Of a stretch of 22,075 nt of DNA, positions 8,312 to 15,839 are shown one piece after another. The position numbers and the translations under genes are program-made. How positions within the stretch are numbered: the stretch's first letter is position 1; each line of letters opens with the position of its first letter. The DNA comes from CAYLLN01 sp036496265 (GTDB taxonomy: Bacteria > Planctomycetota > Planctomycetia > Pirellulales > Pirellulaceae), in contig DASXLL010000389.1 in NCBI GenBank assembly GCA_036496265.1, positions 1-22,075 of the forward strand. Reading direction: 5' to 3'. Below the pieces are notes generated by a model. The model made no database searches. It was given only the letters and a program-made list of their open reading frames with translations, and was not told the DNA's origin.

Positions 8312-8872
8312 ATGCGTCAGGTTTTGCTCAGCCTCTGTCGCCAAATGCTGTGTGAGTCCAATCGCGCGACTAATACCGCGGCTGTGATCGTTTTGGCCAA
8401 AGAGCGGCTGCAAAAACGACGGCGGGCCGCTGATAAGTCCCGAGCAGCGATTCCGGGTCCGTCGCGCGGGCGACGCAAGGCTGCCGTGGCGGTCGAGTTT
8501 ATCGTCCTGTTGCCGCTGCTCATCGTTCTCGGCCTGACCAGCGTTGATTTTGGCCGCTTTGCTCACACCTATATCGCCCTCGGCAACGCCGCCCGCGTGG
8601 GCGCGGAGTATGGAGCTACGAGATCGTATTCACCCTCGACGGCCACTGCCTGGAGACAGCAAATCGGCGATGCCATGCGGCAGGAATTTGCCGCTGTCGC
8701 CGATATCGATCCCAGTCAGCTCGCAATCCAAATTGATGTCGTTAGTGATTCCTACGATTTGCATCGCACGACAATTACCGCGACGTATCCGTTTCGCACG
8801 GTCGTTACCTGGCCAATGATTCCTCAGCCGCTAGACCTGCAACGCGCCACCGTATATCGCCGATTCCGATAG
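8312..8872 (+). CDS. tadE: TadE-like pseudopilin-type protein
   Basis: A 186-residue protein with a single TadE-type hydrophobic segment at ~56-80 (AAVAVEFIVLLPLLIVLGL) and the usual following FGR and NAARVGAEYG. The Glu five residues into the hydrophobic stretch and the preceding basic GRRK fit the prepilin-peptidase-processed minor pilins of Tad systems. The start at 8312 has GGAGG eight bases upstream. The frame is open further upstream inside tadC, but nothing supports a start there. About 50 residues, rich in Arg and Lys, precede the pilin motif, much longer than the usual 5-20. The gene ends one base before the next tadE-like gene. Confidence 0.85.
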   Translation: MRQVLLSLCRQMLCESNRATNTAAVIVLAKERLQKRRRAADKSRAAIPGPSRGRRKAAVAVEFIVLLPLLIVLGLTSVDFGRFAHTYIALGNAARVGAEYGATRSYSPSTATAWRQQIGDAMRQEFAAVADIDPSQLAIQIDVVSDSYDLHRTTITATYPFRTVVTWPMIPQPLDLQRATVYRRFR

Positions 8873-8873
8873 C

Positions 8874-9338
8874 ATGACTAAGCAATTTCCCTATCGTCGT
8901 CAGCACGTTCGCCGAGCCGCAGTGCTCGTCGAGTCGGCCATTGTTTTGCCCGTTTGCCTGTTGCTGTTGCTGGGCATGTTGGAGCTATCCGTCGCCCTCG
9001 TTCGTCACACGGTCATGTCGGAAGCTGCCCGCCGCATTGCTCGCGCAGCGATGATCCATGGAGGCAGCGCGTCGTCTGCACAGGGGCATTGGGGACCAGC
9101 ATCGATCGCCATCGACGCTGCCGATAACCATCCCGTCGCCACCGCGGTCCGCGACGTGCTGATGACGCTCGATCCGTCGCAGGTCCAGATCGCAATTCAA
9201 TGGCTGGATGGCGGAAATCAACCCGACCAGCGCGTCCGCGTCGCCGTCACTTATCGACACGTGCCAATCGTCCCCATCCCTGGCTGGTACGACCACCTGG
9301 ATTTACAAGGCATTTCCACAATGCGGATCGCACATTAG
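8874..9338 (+). CDS. second TadE-like pseudopilin-type protein
   Basis: A 154-residue protein with a short basic N-terminus (YRRQHVRR) and a TadE-type segment (AAVLVESAIVLPVCLLLLLGMLEL written in pieces: AAVLVESAIVLP, then CLLLLLGMLEL). It continues with SEAARRIARAAMIHGG. The Glu of the pilin-like motif is kept. It follows the first tadE-like gene with a one-base gap and so is surely co-translated. By position it corresponds to tadE or tadF of described clusters. The two copies presumably form a minor-pilin pair. A precise TadE versus TadF label cannot be decided by eye. Confidence 0.85.
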   Translation: MTKQFPYRRQHVRRAAVLVESAIVLPVCLLLLLGMLELSVALVRHTVMSEAARRIARAAMIHGGSASSAQGHWGPASIAIDAADNHPVATAVRDVLMTLDPSQVQIAIQWLDGGNQPDQRVRVAVTYRHVPIVPIPGWYDHLDLQGISTMRIAH

Positions 9339-9348
9339 AGCGCATTCC

Positions 9349-10875
9349 ATGAGTCCGAATCCCTATCAATTCAAGCGACTTAGGCGGCGGCGATTAGCCC
9401 ATCGACCAGGCAAAGTCTTGGTCCTCTTGGCAATCGCCTTGCCAACGCTGTGTGGGCTCATCGGTCTTGTCGTCGATAGCGGTCTGTTGCTGGCCGCCTC
9501 AAGAGAGGCCCAGCACGCCGCCGATTCCGCTGTCACGGCCGCAGCCATTGAGAAGCAGCACGGGCAATCGAATTCCGCGGCGCTTGCAGTCGCCACCCAA
9601 GTCGTCCAGCAGCAAAACCTCCTTACCAACGCCACCGTATCACTCAACTCACCGCCGGCGAGCGGACCCTATGCCGGAATGGCTGGCTTCGTGGAGGTCT
9701 TTGTCATCGACCAATGTTCAACCAATTTCATTCAGATACTCGGCGGCCTGTCAACGCAACAAATCGCGGTGCGCGCAGTCGCCGGGTTTGAACCGAGCAC
9801 CACGGGCGCCGCCATCGTCGTCCTCGATCCCGATCCGCCCTCGTTTGACGTTTCGCCTCTGCCTGCGGTCGCGGCCCTCGGCGCGTTGCCGTCTTTGCCT
9901 GCAATCATTGGCGGTCTCGAAGTGCTCGGCATTGGCGCGGTCGAGATCGACGGAGCTGTCCTTGTCAACACAACCTGGGGCGGCATGGACGAAAACGGAA
10001 ATCAAGTTGGCGAGCCGCATGGGCTTTTAAATCTGTCGCATGCCATCTCGGCTACGCCGCTGATCGGCCTTTCCAGTCTGAAGGCCAGCGACATTCGCGT
10101 CGTTGGTGGAGTAGATAATCGAACCTACTACGGGGCGCTCACCTCCGGCGATCCTTCTCCCCTCAAGGCCGGCAAGCTGCCGGTGTTGGACCCCTACGAC
10201 GATTTGCCGGTTCCGACAACCGCTGCCGACTCTAACAACGTCAAGACGACCGTTTACGGCGGCAAATCGGTGATCGGCCTGCCGCTGATTGGGCCACCCG
10301 TCACGCTCCAGCCGGGTGTTTATGACTGGATCGAGGTGATTTCTGGTCAAGCAGTCTTTCAGCCGGGCGTCTATATCATTCGCTCCACAAATCCGTTGAC
10401 GAAGCTGGCTTTAAGCGTCGTCGCCGGCCAGGTGCAGGCGGGTGGCGTGATGTTTTACATCACCGACACGGCAAACTATTCGCCAAATAGCGGCTCACCT
10501 GATTCCAGCGACGGCGAGAACACTGCGCCTGTCCCCAACAGCAGCAACGTTCCACCGTGCGCCGTCGTCAATATTGGCCTCTTGAGTAGCACATACAGCG
10601 GACTCAACGATGCCTCCAGCCCCTTCAATGGCTTATTCCTTTATCAGCGCCGGCTGGATCGCCGCCCCATCATCTTTGTCCAGGAAAACTTGATCGGCGC
10701 GGGCCAGTTGCGGGGCACCCTGTATTCCAAATGGGGCCACGTAATCCTCGCCGGTAAAGGAACTTACGACGCCCGCTTTGTCGTCGGAACCATGCGGCTG
10801 GTCGCCTTGCTCGACATGCAGATTCGCCCTAGCACCCTGCTTCCGCCGGCCGAGGATGTGTTTCTTGTTGAATGA
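9349..10875 (+). CDS. tadG: TadG-like pilus assembly protein
   Basis: A 508-residue protein with a very basic N-terminus (FKRLRRRRLAHR) and one hydrophobic TadE/G-like segment (VLVLLAIALPTLCGLIGLVVDSG). This leads into the alanine-rich region AASREAQHAADSAVTAAA characteristic of TadG. The pilin-like Glu is absent. Many TadG proteins carry a von Willebrand A domain; I see no MIDAS DxSxS motif here. The C-terminal ~400 residues look like a beta-rich, Gly/Pro/Ser-rich extracytoplasmic region. The ATG at 9349 is chosen over the open upstream frame, which overlaps the previous gene. A weak GAG-type site precedes it. Its stop overlaps the start of the histidine kinase gene by four bases (ATGA). Confidence 0.8.
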   Translation: MSPNPYQFKRLRRRRLAHRPGKVLVLLAIALPTLCGLIGLVVDSGLLLAASREAQHAADSAVTAAAIEKQHGQSNSAALAVATQVVQQQNLLTNATVSLNSPPASGPYAGMAGFVEVFVIDQCSTNFIQILGGLSTQQIAVRAVAGFEPSTTGAAIVVLDPDPPSFDVSPLPAVAALGALPSLPAIIGGLEVLGIGAVEIDGAVLVNTTWGGMDENGNQVGEPHGLLNLSHAISATPLIGLSSLKASDIRVVGGVDNRTYYGALTSGDPSPLKAGKLPVLDPYDDLPVPTTAADSNNVKTTVYGGKSVIGLPLIGPPVTLQPGVYDWIEVISGQAVFQPGVYIIRSTNPLTKLALSVVAGQVQAGGVMFYITDTANYSPNSGSPDSSDGENTAPVPNSSNVPPCAVVNIGLLSSTYSGLNDASSPFNGLFLYQRRLDRRPIIFVQENLIGAGQLRGTLYSKWGHVILAGKGTYDARFVVGTMRLVALLDMQIRPSTLLPPAEDVFLVE

Positions 10876-12239
10876 CGCAGTGGAATGACGCATTGAATAT
10901 GTCACCTTTCAACATCCTGACTACGGCCGTCGCAGCGCTACTTCTCGCGCTGTATTTACTGGAGCACGCGCGCTGCCGGCAACTCAAATCGATTGCGCAG
11001 CGAGCAGCGCTCGCGGAGCAGTTTTTCAAGTCCTCCCCCGCGGCCCTGCTGACGCTCGACGAAACCGGCCAAATTCGCTATTTCAACCCCGCCGCTACAC
11101 GGTTATTCGGATACGCCGCTGACGAGATCGTTGGAAAACCGCTGTCGTTACTCTTCGGCGGCTCAACTGGCGATCCCAAGCTACGCGAGATTGAACAACT
11201 CATTAGCGCCCCAGGCCCTAACCCGGGCGTTTATGAAGTGAATGGCCAAACCCGCGATGGGGCGACGTTTCCCATTCAAATGCGGACTCGCTCCATCTCC
11301 AACGCCGGAAATCACTGGATCGTCGTCGCCATTCGCGACCTCACTGCCGACGTCACCATCAAAACGGCATTGCACCGCTATGTAAATCAACTCGTCACTG
11401 CGAAAGAGGCGCTGCAGCTCTACAACAAGGACCTGCAGGGCTTAGTCCACCAGCAGACGGCCGAGCTGCGTGTCGCGAAAGAACGCGCGGAAGAAGCCAA
11501 GGCCGCCCAAAGCGAGTTTTTGGCCAACATGTCGCATGAGCTGCGCACGCCCTTGCATGGCATCCTGAGCTTCGCCCGATTTGGCATCAAAAAAATCGAT
11601 TCGGCCGACAAAGACAAGTTGCTGCTGTATTACCAGCGCATCGAATCGGCCGGGCAAACGCTCTTGAAGCTGCTCAACGCGCTCCTTGATCTGTCTAAGC
11701 TTGAATCGCGAGCCGTCGAGCTGGAATGTGAGACGATTAGCCTAAAAGCGCTGGCCAACGATGTGGCGGAGGAGTTTTCCGGTATGGCCCGCGAAAAGGA
11801 ACTAACGATTCGCATTGCCGACTGCGAGACGGAGGGCTGGGCTACGGGGGATCGCGAGAAGCTCTGCCAGGTAATCCGCAATCTCTTGGGTAATGCCACC
11901 AAGTTTACGCCGGCGGGCGGCGAAATCTGCATCGCACTGGATGAACAAGATGATCAGCTCATTCTTTCCATTCGCGATACGGGGCCCGGAATTCCCGATG
12001 ACGAATGTGAAAGCGTCTTTGACAAGTTCGTGCAGTCGCACCTCACGCGGACTGGCGCCGGGGGAACCGGGCTAGGCCTATCAATCTGCCGTGAAATCGT
12101 GCGGCTGCATGGAGGAGTGATTCGGGCGGTGCCAACGCACGGACACGGCGCGCTGCTTCAACTGGGCCTGCCTCATTGCTCCCCACCAGCGATTCCCCAG
12201 AAACCTCAACATGAAATTCTAGCGGCCGTGTCGATCTAG
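10872..12239 (+). CDS. PAS-domain sensor histidine kinase, coupled to tadG
   Basis: A 455-residue sensor kinase with one membrane segment near the N-terminus (NILTTAVAALLLALYLLEHA). It has a PAS domain at ~50-170 (PAALLTLDETGQIRYFNPAA), a coiled coil at ~175-215, and a HisKA dimerisation domain with H222 in FLANMSHELRTPLHG. The HATPase domain has the N box (N341 in LLGNATKFTP), G1 (IRDTGPGIP), F (FDKFVQ) and G2 (GTGLGLSI) motifs intact. It lacks a receiver. Its start overlaps the tadG stop, so it is translated with the pilus genes. The HD-GYP and receiver proteins immediately downstream are the likely phosphotransfer partners. The sensed signal is unknown. Confidence 0.9.
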   Translation: MTQWNDALNMSPFNILTTAVAALLLALYLLEHARCRQLKSIAQRAALAEQFFKSSPAALLTLDETGQIRYFNPAATRLFGYAADEIVGKPLSLLFGGSTGDPKLREIEQLISAPGPNPGVYEVNGQTRDGATFPIQMRTRSISNAGNHWIVVAIRDLTADVTIKTALHRYVNQLVTAKEALQLYNKDLQGLVHQQTAELRVAKERAEEAKAAQSEFLANMSHELRTPLHGILSFARFGIKKIDSADKDKLLLYYQRIESAGQTLLKLLNALLDLSKLESRAVELECETISLKALANDVAEEFSGMAREKELTIRIADCETEGWATGDREKLCQVIRNLLGNATKFTPAGGEICIALDEQDDQLILSIRDTGPGIPDDECESVFDKFVQSHLTRTGAGGTGLGLSICREIVRLHGGVIRAVPTHGHGALLQLGLPHCSPPAIPQKPQHEILAAVSI

Positions 12240-12263
12240 CTTCCTGAATGTGGAGAAACAACC

Positions 12264-13439
12264 ATGCGCCTCAACGACCGAATTCTTGCCGTGGATGATA
12301 ACCAGGACAACCTGACGATCCTCGAAGAGCTCCTGGCCGAAGACTACACGCTCATGTGCGTGTCGAGCGGCGAGGAAGCCGTGAAAATGGCGCCGCTCTT
12401 TAAGCCGGACCTCGTCCTCCTCGATGTCATGATGCCCGGCATCGATGGAATCGACACTTGCCGGGCACTTCAGGCTGTGCCGGAACTCAAGGGCTCGCGG
12501 ATTGTCATGCTATCGGCAAAAAGCAAGCTGCCGGACCGGCTCGCGGCCTACGACGTGGGTGCTGTTGATTATATTGCCAAGCCTTTCGACCACTATGAGG
12601 TGATGTCGAAAATCCGGGCCTGGATGCAGATGATTCATCGCGAGCAGGTCGAGGAGATTTGGCGCGCCGCCGACAAAGCCGAAGCCGTCGTCGGCGCCGC
12701 CATGCTGAATTTGGCGTCGCTCCGCGACACGGAGACTGGCGATCATCTATTTCGCGTCCGCTGGTACGCTCAAACGTTGGCGGAAGAATTGGCGATGAAT
12801 GGCCCTTATCGCGCACTGGTCGATTCGACGTTCCGTGACTGCCTGTATCGCGCCAGCCCCCTGCACGACGTCGGCAAGATAGCGATCGACGACGCCATTT
12901 TAAGGAAGCCTGGACCGCTGACGGCAAAAGAATTTGAAACGATCAAGACGCATACCGTCGTGGGCAGCGAGCTCCTCCGCGCCGCATTTCGCAAAATGCC
13001 TACCGCCAAGTATTTGGAAATGGCGGCTGATATAGCCCGACATCACCATGAACGTTTCGACGGCAGTGGCTATCCCGACGGGCTGATCGGCCAAAGAATT
13101 CCGCTCGCGGCCCGCATTCTGGCCGTTGCGGATGTCTTCGACGCGCTCACCAGCAAACGCGTCTATAAGGACGCCATTTCGACTTGGGAAGCCGCTGGAA
13201 TGATGGGCTCTGGCGCTGCTACGCAGTTCGATCCCGTCATCGTGAAGGCGTTCGACGGGCGATTCGATGCCATTTGCCAAGCCCACACTCGCTTCGCGGC
13301 GCACTGCGGAACCTACGATGGCGCGCTCACGCCCTTCCGGGCGCATCTCGACTCAGCCGGCCGGCCAGCTTGGCTTGTCGAAAAGCCGCGTGAGCGCCCC
13401 AATGAGTTGGCAAGCGAGCAAATAGTAAGTCATCCGTAA
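12264..13439 (+). CDS. REC-HD-GYP protein, likely cyclic-di-GMP phosphodiesterase (RpfG-type)
   Basis: A 391-residue protein with an N-terminal receiver, phosphoacceptor D54 in LVLLDVMMPGIDG, conserved Lys in IAKPFD and a Ser in place of Thr (VMLSAK). An HD-GYP domain follows at ~145-320. HD is H201-D202 in SPLHDVGKIAID, and GYP is 269-271 in FDGSGYPDGLIGQRIPLAARI, with the downstream VADVFDALTSKRVYK. All metal-binding and signature residues seem present, so c-di-GMP hydrolysis is expected. The last ~65 residues are outside the domain and contain no known motif. The ATG at 12264 has TGGAGA nine bases upstream. It lies 24 bases after the kinase, which probably phosphorylates it. This offers direct control of the c-di-GMP level during pilus production (inference). 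Confidence 0.9.
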   Translation: MRLNDRILAVDDNQDNLTILEELLAEDYTLMCVSSGEEAVKMAPLFKPDLVLLDVMMPGIDGIDTCRALQAVPELKGSRIVMLSAKSKLPDRLAAYDVGAVDYIAKPFDHYEVMSKIRAWMQMIHREQVEEIWRAADKAEAVVGAAMLNLASLRDTETGDHLFRVRWYAQTLAEELAMNGPYRALVDSTFRDCLYRASPLHDVGKIAIDDAILRKPGPLTAKEFETIKTHTVVGSELLRAAFRKMPTAKYLEMAADIARHHHERFDGSGYPDGLIGQRIPLAARILAVADVFDALTSKRVYKDAISTWEAAGMMGSGAATQFDPVIVKAFDGRFDAICQAHTRFAAHCGTYDGALTPFRAHLDSAGRPAWLVEKPRERPNELASEQIVSHP

Positions 13440-13484
13440 TTAGTCAGACACATTCACCTCAGACCTATCGAAGCGGAGTTTGCC

Positions 13485-13934
13485 ATGGCACGACGTGAGC
13501 GGATTCTCGTAGTGGACGACAATTCGGTGAATCGAGAAATCATCAGCGAGATACTGGCCAATGAAAATGAGATTTTCATGGCAGAGAATGGCGCGATAGC
13601 CATCAAGCTGGCACAGCGGCATCGGCCGCACGTCGTGTTGCTCGACGTAATGATGCCCGGACTCGACGGCTATGACATCTGCCGCAAACTGCGGGCGATG
13701 CCGGGAATGGCGGAGGTGCGAATCGTCATGGTATCGGCTAAAGCGATGCCTTCGGAGCGAGCCCGCGGATTCGACGCCGGCGCCGACGCGTATGTGACGA
13801 AACCGTTTGACGACGATGAACTCATCGCTGCGATTCGGCCAGCGGCCGCGCTTGAGGACCGCGAGGACGCGACCGATGACTCAACCGTGAAGGTCCCCTC
13901 TGGCTGGGCCGTGAGGATCTCCGTCAAAGCGTGA
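13485..13934 (+). CDS. stand-alone receiver (CheY-like) response regulator
   Basis: A 149-residue protein that is almost only a receiver: acidic pair in VVDDN, phosphoacceptor D54 in VVLLDVMMPGLDGYD, Ser at the switch position (VMVSAK) and Lys in VTKPFDDDEL. About 25 C-terminal residues follow without a recognisable output domain. It resembles the receiver of the HD-GYP protein just upstream, including the DVMMPG and SAK motifs, which suggests duplication within the operon. GCGGAG lies seven bases before the ATG. It is likely a phosphate sink or a single-domain output acting on the pilus machine. It is the last gene of the operon; a good terminator is not visible behind it. Confidence 0.88.
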   Translation: MARRERILVVDDNSVNREIISEILANENEIFMAENGAIAIKLAQRHRPHVVLLDVMMPGLDGYDICRKLRAMPGMAEVRIVMVSAKAMPSERARGFDAGADAYVTKPFDDDELIAAIRPAAALEDREDATDDSTVKVPSGWAVRISVKA

Positions 13935-13970
13935 CGCATTCTCAATCGAAAAGAAAGCGCCGTGTTTCGA

Positions 13971-14288
13971 TCAGGCGAGCAGTTGCAGCGGACCAATCGC
14001 TTCCTGGGGCCGTTCACATCGCGGACCGCTTTGCGACTTCGACCATTCCAACGTCAACATTTCGAAGACTTCCGGTGTTTCATATTGCGCGACGTTTTCG
14101 CCTTCCGGAATTGGGCCGACAAGCTCGCGAAAGACGGGCAGTCCGCGCAAGGAAAGAACGCTGGAGCAGTCGTCGACACCGATCTGCGTGTGCGCCGTCC
14201 GCAGTGATTCGGCGGTCGCATAGTAACGAACGCGAAGGGCGCCATGAGCGGATCGAGTAACGACGCGCACTGGAAAATGCTTGCTCAT
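13971..14288 (-). CDS. small protein of unknown function (105 aa)
   Basis: Supported mainly by its start region: AAAGGAGAG sits directly before the ATG at 14288, one of the best ribosome binding sites in the window. The protein starts MSKHFPVRVVTRSAHGALRV and ends in a Ser/Pro-rich tail. It has no membrane segment, signal peptide or metal motif and looks like a small cytoplasmic alpha/beta protein. I do not recognise the family. A GC-rich hairpin, an AGCTAGG box and a GGGAA-type palindrome (site D) lie in its leader. The same arrangement precedes the 78-residue gene at 15507-15743, so the two may be co-regulated. It converges with the tad/signalling operon. Confidence 0.6.
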   Translation of the reverse strand: MSKHFPVRVVTRSAHGALRVRYYATAESLRTAHTQIGVDDCSSVLSLRGLPVFRELVGPIPEGENVAQYETPEVFEMLTLEWSKSQSGPRCERPQEAIGPLQLLA

Positions 14289-14298
14289 ACTCTCCTTT

Positions 14299-14324
14299 CC
14301 CCGCGGGACGATTCGCCCGCGGGG
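14299..14324. repeat. GC-rich hairpin between gene starts (9-bp stem)
   Basis: A perfect 9-base inverted repeat, CCCCGCGGG and CCCGCGGGG, with an 8-base loop. On the plus strand it is followed by TTTT (14325-14328), which fits a rho-independent terminator for read-through from the tad operon. On the minus strand it lies only two bases before the AAAGGAG of the 105-residue gene, so as RNA it could also mask or expose that site. The sequence alone does not separate these roles. Confidence 0.6.
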
Positions 14325-14348
14325 TTTTCACCGCTCGATCTCTCGTCA

Positions 14349-14362
14349 AGAAAAGCCTAGCT
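14349..14362 (-). promoter_or_regulatory. AGCTAGGnTTTnCT box, copy 1
   Basis: On the minus strand this reads AGCTAGGCTTTTCT, 61 bases upstream of the 105-residue gene. It matches the box before the 78-residue gene at 12 of 14 positions, and a third sequence at 21988-22001 at 12 of 14. It could be a promoter element; its function is unknown. Confidence 0.35.
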
Positions 14363-14398
14363 CATTGGCGGCTGGCGTTTGCCATGCGGACGTCGCCA

Positions 14399-14411
14399 GG
14401 AATGTTTCCCC
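14399..14411. promoter_or_regulatory. Palindromic site D (GGAATGTTTCCCC)
   Basis: On the minus strand it reads GGGGAAACATTCC followed by TGGCGACG. It has the core and the AGnCGAC-like tail of the shared site family and lies 111 bases upstream of the 105-residue gene. It is an imperfect copy. Confidence 0.4.
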
Positions 14412-14477
14412 ATGCCTGCTTTTGAAGCCCCGCGGTAGAAATGAAATGTTATGATCGCGATAGCTGCCTCGTAGTTA

Positions 14478-15131
14478 CTAGTGCAAGTCCAACTGGGCAA
14501 ACATTCTCGCCAGCTGCGTTGGATTATCTACGCTCAGCTTTTCGAGAATCGTTGTCTGGTGATTGTCCACGGTCTTATGGCAAATCTCCAATTGGCGTGC
14601 AATTTGTTTGCACGACTCACCCGACGCCAATAATTCCGCGATTTCGCGCTCGCGGCGCGTTAAACGGCTTAAGCGATCGTGAACGTCGGAAACCAAAGTC
14701 CGCTTCTGGCGTTGCACCAAGTCGATCTGTACCGCCTCTTGAATGCGAGTGAGCAGATCCTCGGCGGCAAAAGGCTTGATTAGCACATCGAGCGCGCCCT
14801 CGCGCATCGCCGCGGTTGCAAAGGAAACGTCCCCTTTGCCGGTAATAAAAATAATTGGCGACCGAAACTCTCTCGATTTAAGCGCCTGTTGCACTTCCGC
14901 GCCGTTTAATTCGGGCATTTGATAATCGAGAACAATACATCCGTGCTTTTGGCCGTCGTAGGCGTCGAGAAACGCTCGCCCTGAGTCGAAACACTCCGTC
15001 TCAAGTCCAGTCGAGCGGACTAATACTGCGGTCGAAGTTCGGATATCCTCTTGGTCATCGACGATAAAAACTGTCGCCTGCCCAGAATCCGTTGGCCTTA
15101 ACTCACCCGTGACGGACAATGTCGCTGGCAT
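14478..15131 (-). CDS. FixJ-like response regulator (canonical receiver, LuxR-type HTH)
   Basis: A 217-residue protein with a receiver at ~18-135: acidic pocket in FIVDDQED, phosphoacceptor D69 in GCIVLDYQMP, Thr in IFITGKGD, Lys in LIKPFA. A LuxR/GerE domain follows at ~155-215 (LTRREREIAELLASGE, CKQIARQLEICHKTVDNHQ, LSVDNPTQLARM). The DNA-reading helix region KTVDNH and the tail VDNPTQLA are identical to those of the Glu-variant regulator at 2686-3327, so the two paralogues may bind the same sites. A GAGG sits about six to eight bases before the ATG. Site C lies 96 bases upstream. No kinase gene is adjacent. It is presumably a transcription activator or repressor; targets are unknown. Confidence 0.92.
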   Translation of the reverse strand: MPATLSVTGELRPTDSGQATVFIVDDQEDIRTSTAVLVRSTGLETECFDSGRAFLDAYDGQKHGCIVLDYQMPELNGAEVQQALKSREFRSPIIFITGKGDVSFATAAMREGALDVLIKPFAAEDLLTRIQEAVQIDLVQRQKRTLVSDVHDRLSRLTRREREIAELLASGESCKQIARQLEICHKTVDNHQTTILEKLSVDNPTQLARMFAQLDLH

Positions 15132-15226
15132 GTCAGCCTCGCTATGGATGGTAAGTAGGTTCCCCCTAAAGTGCGTAGTAGTACACCATAACTATGTCAT
15201 AGAAAAATAGGGATTTTGCCGGCCTA

Positions 15227-15240
15227 GGAAAATTCCCCAG
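15227..15240. promoter_or_regulatory. Palindromic site C (TAGGAAAATTCCCC)
   Basis: TAGGAAAATTCCCC followed by AGTCGCCC, 96 bases upstream of the canonical FixJ-like gene. It shares core and tail with sites B and E. The 375-base gap 15132-15506 holds this site and site G and no supported gene. Confidence 0.5.
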
Positions 15241-15433
15241 TCGCCCAGCCGAAAAATTAAAAGATGCAGTCGACGTATGGCGTTTATGCCGAGCAATTGT
15301 CGCGTTGAGGCTCGCTTGCCGGTAAGAAACGCGCAGCCAGGACTTCCTTCCCGACCGCGCGTAAACCGAGTGGCCGTCCCTGCCGCGGGAGATTGTAGCG
15401 ATTGCTTACGAGCGGCTGCAATTGCTGCAAATA

Positions 15434-15445
15434 GGGAAACCTCCC
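15434..15445. promoter_or_regulatory. Palindromic site G (GGGAAACCTCCC)
   Basis: GGGAAACCTCCC followed by AGACGACC. This copy of the family has a weaker palindrome but a strong tail match. It lies about 300 bases upstream of the FixJ-like gene and just downstream of the 78-residue gene. Confidence 0.35.
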
Positions 15446-15506
15446 AGACGACCGCCGACCTGGAGAATGCGTATTGCTTGGAGGTATATGCAATTTTTCC
15501 CGCTGT

Positions 15507-15743
15507 TTAATCGCGACCATCGATCAGCTCGCGGAGCGTTTTAACTGGTGAATGCGTGCGGCAATGAGCAGTAATGCGGTTGACTTGATCCGAGCGAAAA
15601 ATCTTCCGCTCACCGGAATAGCAGGCGGCATCGTCAGTCGGCAGATCAAGGCAGTTCGCCTCAACAACTAGATTGCAGCTCGCACCGCGACTGGGTTCTT
15701 CTGGCCCTACGATGCAATCCGCGCGGTTGTCATGCCACCACAT
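15507..15743 (-). CDS. small protein of unknown function (78 aa)
   Basis: The ATG at 15743 is preceded by AAAGGAGGGG with only three bases before the start, a very strong ribosome binding site. The protein opens MWWHDNRADCIVG and contains five cysteines spread along the chain (C10, C23, C31, C41, C60 approximately) without an obvious zinc-finger spacing. It has no signal peptide or membrane segment. I do not recognise it. Its leader has a hairpin, the AGCTAGGnTTTnCT box and site E, like that of the 105-residue gene. Coding status rests on the start region rather than on homology. Confidence 0.55.
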   Translation of the reverse strand: MWWHDNRADCIVGPEEPSRGASCNLVVEANCLDLPTDDAACYSGERKIFRSDQVNRITAHCRTHSPVKTLRELIDGRD

Positions 15744-15774
15744 GATCCCCTCCTTTCAAGAGCAAGAGAATGAA

Positions 15775-15787
15775 CTCCCGGCGGGAG
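15775..15787. repeat. short hairpin in the leader of the 78-aa gene
   Basis: CTCCCG and CGGGAG form a 6-base inverted repeat around a single G. It lies 32 bases before the start of the 78-residue gene and just downstream (minus strand) of the AGCTAGG box, in the same relative place as the larger hairpin of the 105-residue gene. Confidence 0.4.
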
Positions 15788-15799
15788 TAAACCCTAGCT
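15786..15799 (-). promoter_or_regulatory. AGCTAGGnTTTnCT box, copy 2
   Basis: Minus strand AGCTAGGGTTTACT, 43 bases upstream of the 78-residue gene. It differs from copy 1 at two of 14 bases. It may be a core promoter element; this is untested. Confidence 0.35.
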
Positions 15800-15824
15800 T
15801 GCCGCTGGCCGAATGCTCGTTAAG

Positions 15825-15839
15825 TGGGATAACTTCCCA
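15825..15839. promoter_or_regulatory. Palindromic site E (TGGGATAACTTCCCA)
   Basis: TGGGATAACTTCCCA, a palindrome with one mismatch in the outer arms, followed by GGCGACG. It lies 82 bases upstream of the 78-residue gene and shares core and tail with sites B, C, D and G. Confidence 0.45.

Noticed and set aside
14478..15131. Part of the tad operon
   Set aside because: It is on the opposite strand with its own leader and regulatory site.
15284..15520. Minus-strand 78-codon frame overlapping the end of the small gene at 15507
   Set aside because: No ribosome binding site, low-complexity Arg/Pro/Ser composition, and sites C and G lie nearby; treated as non-coding.
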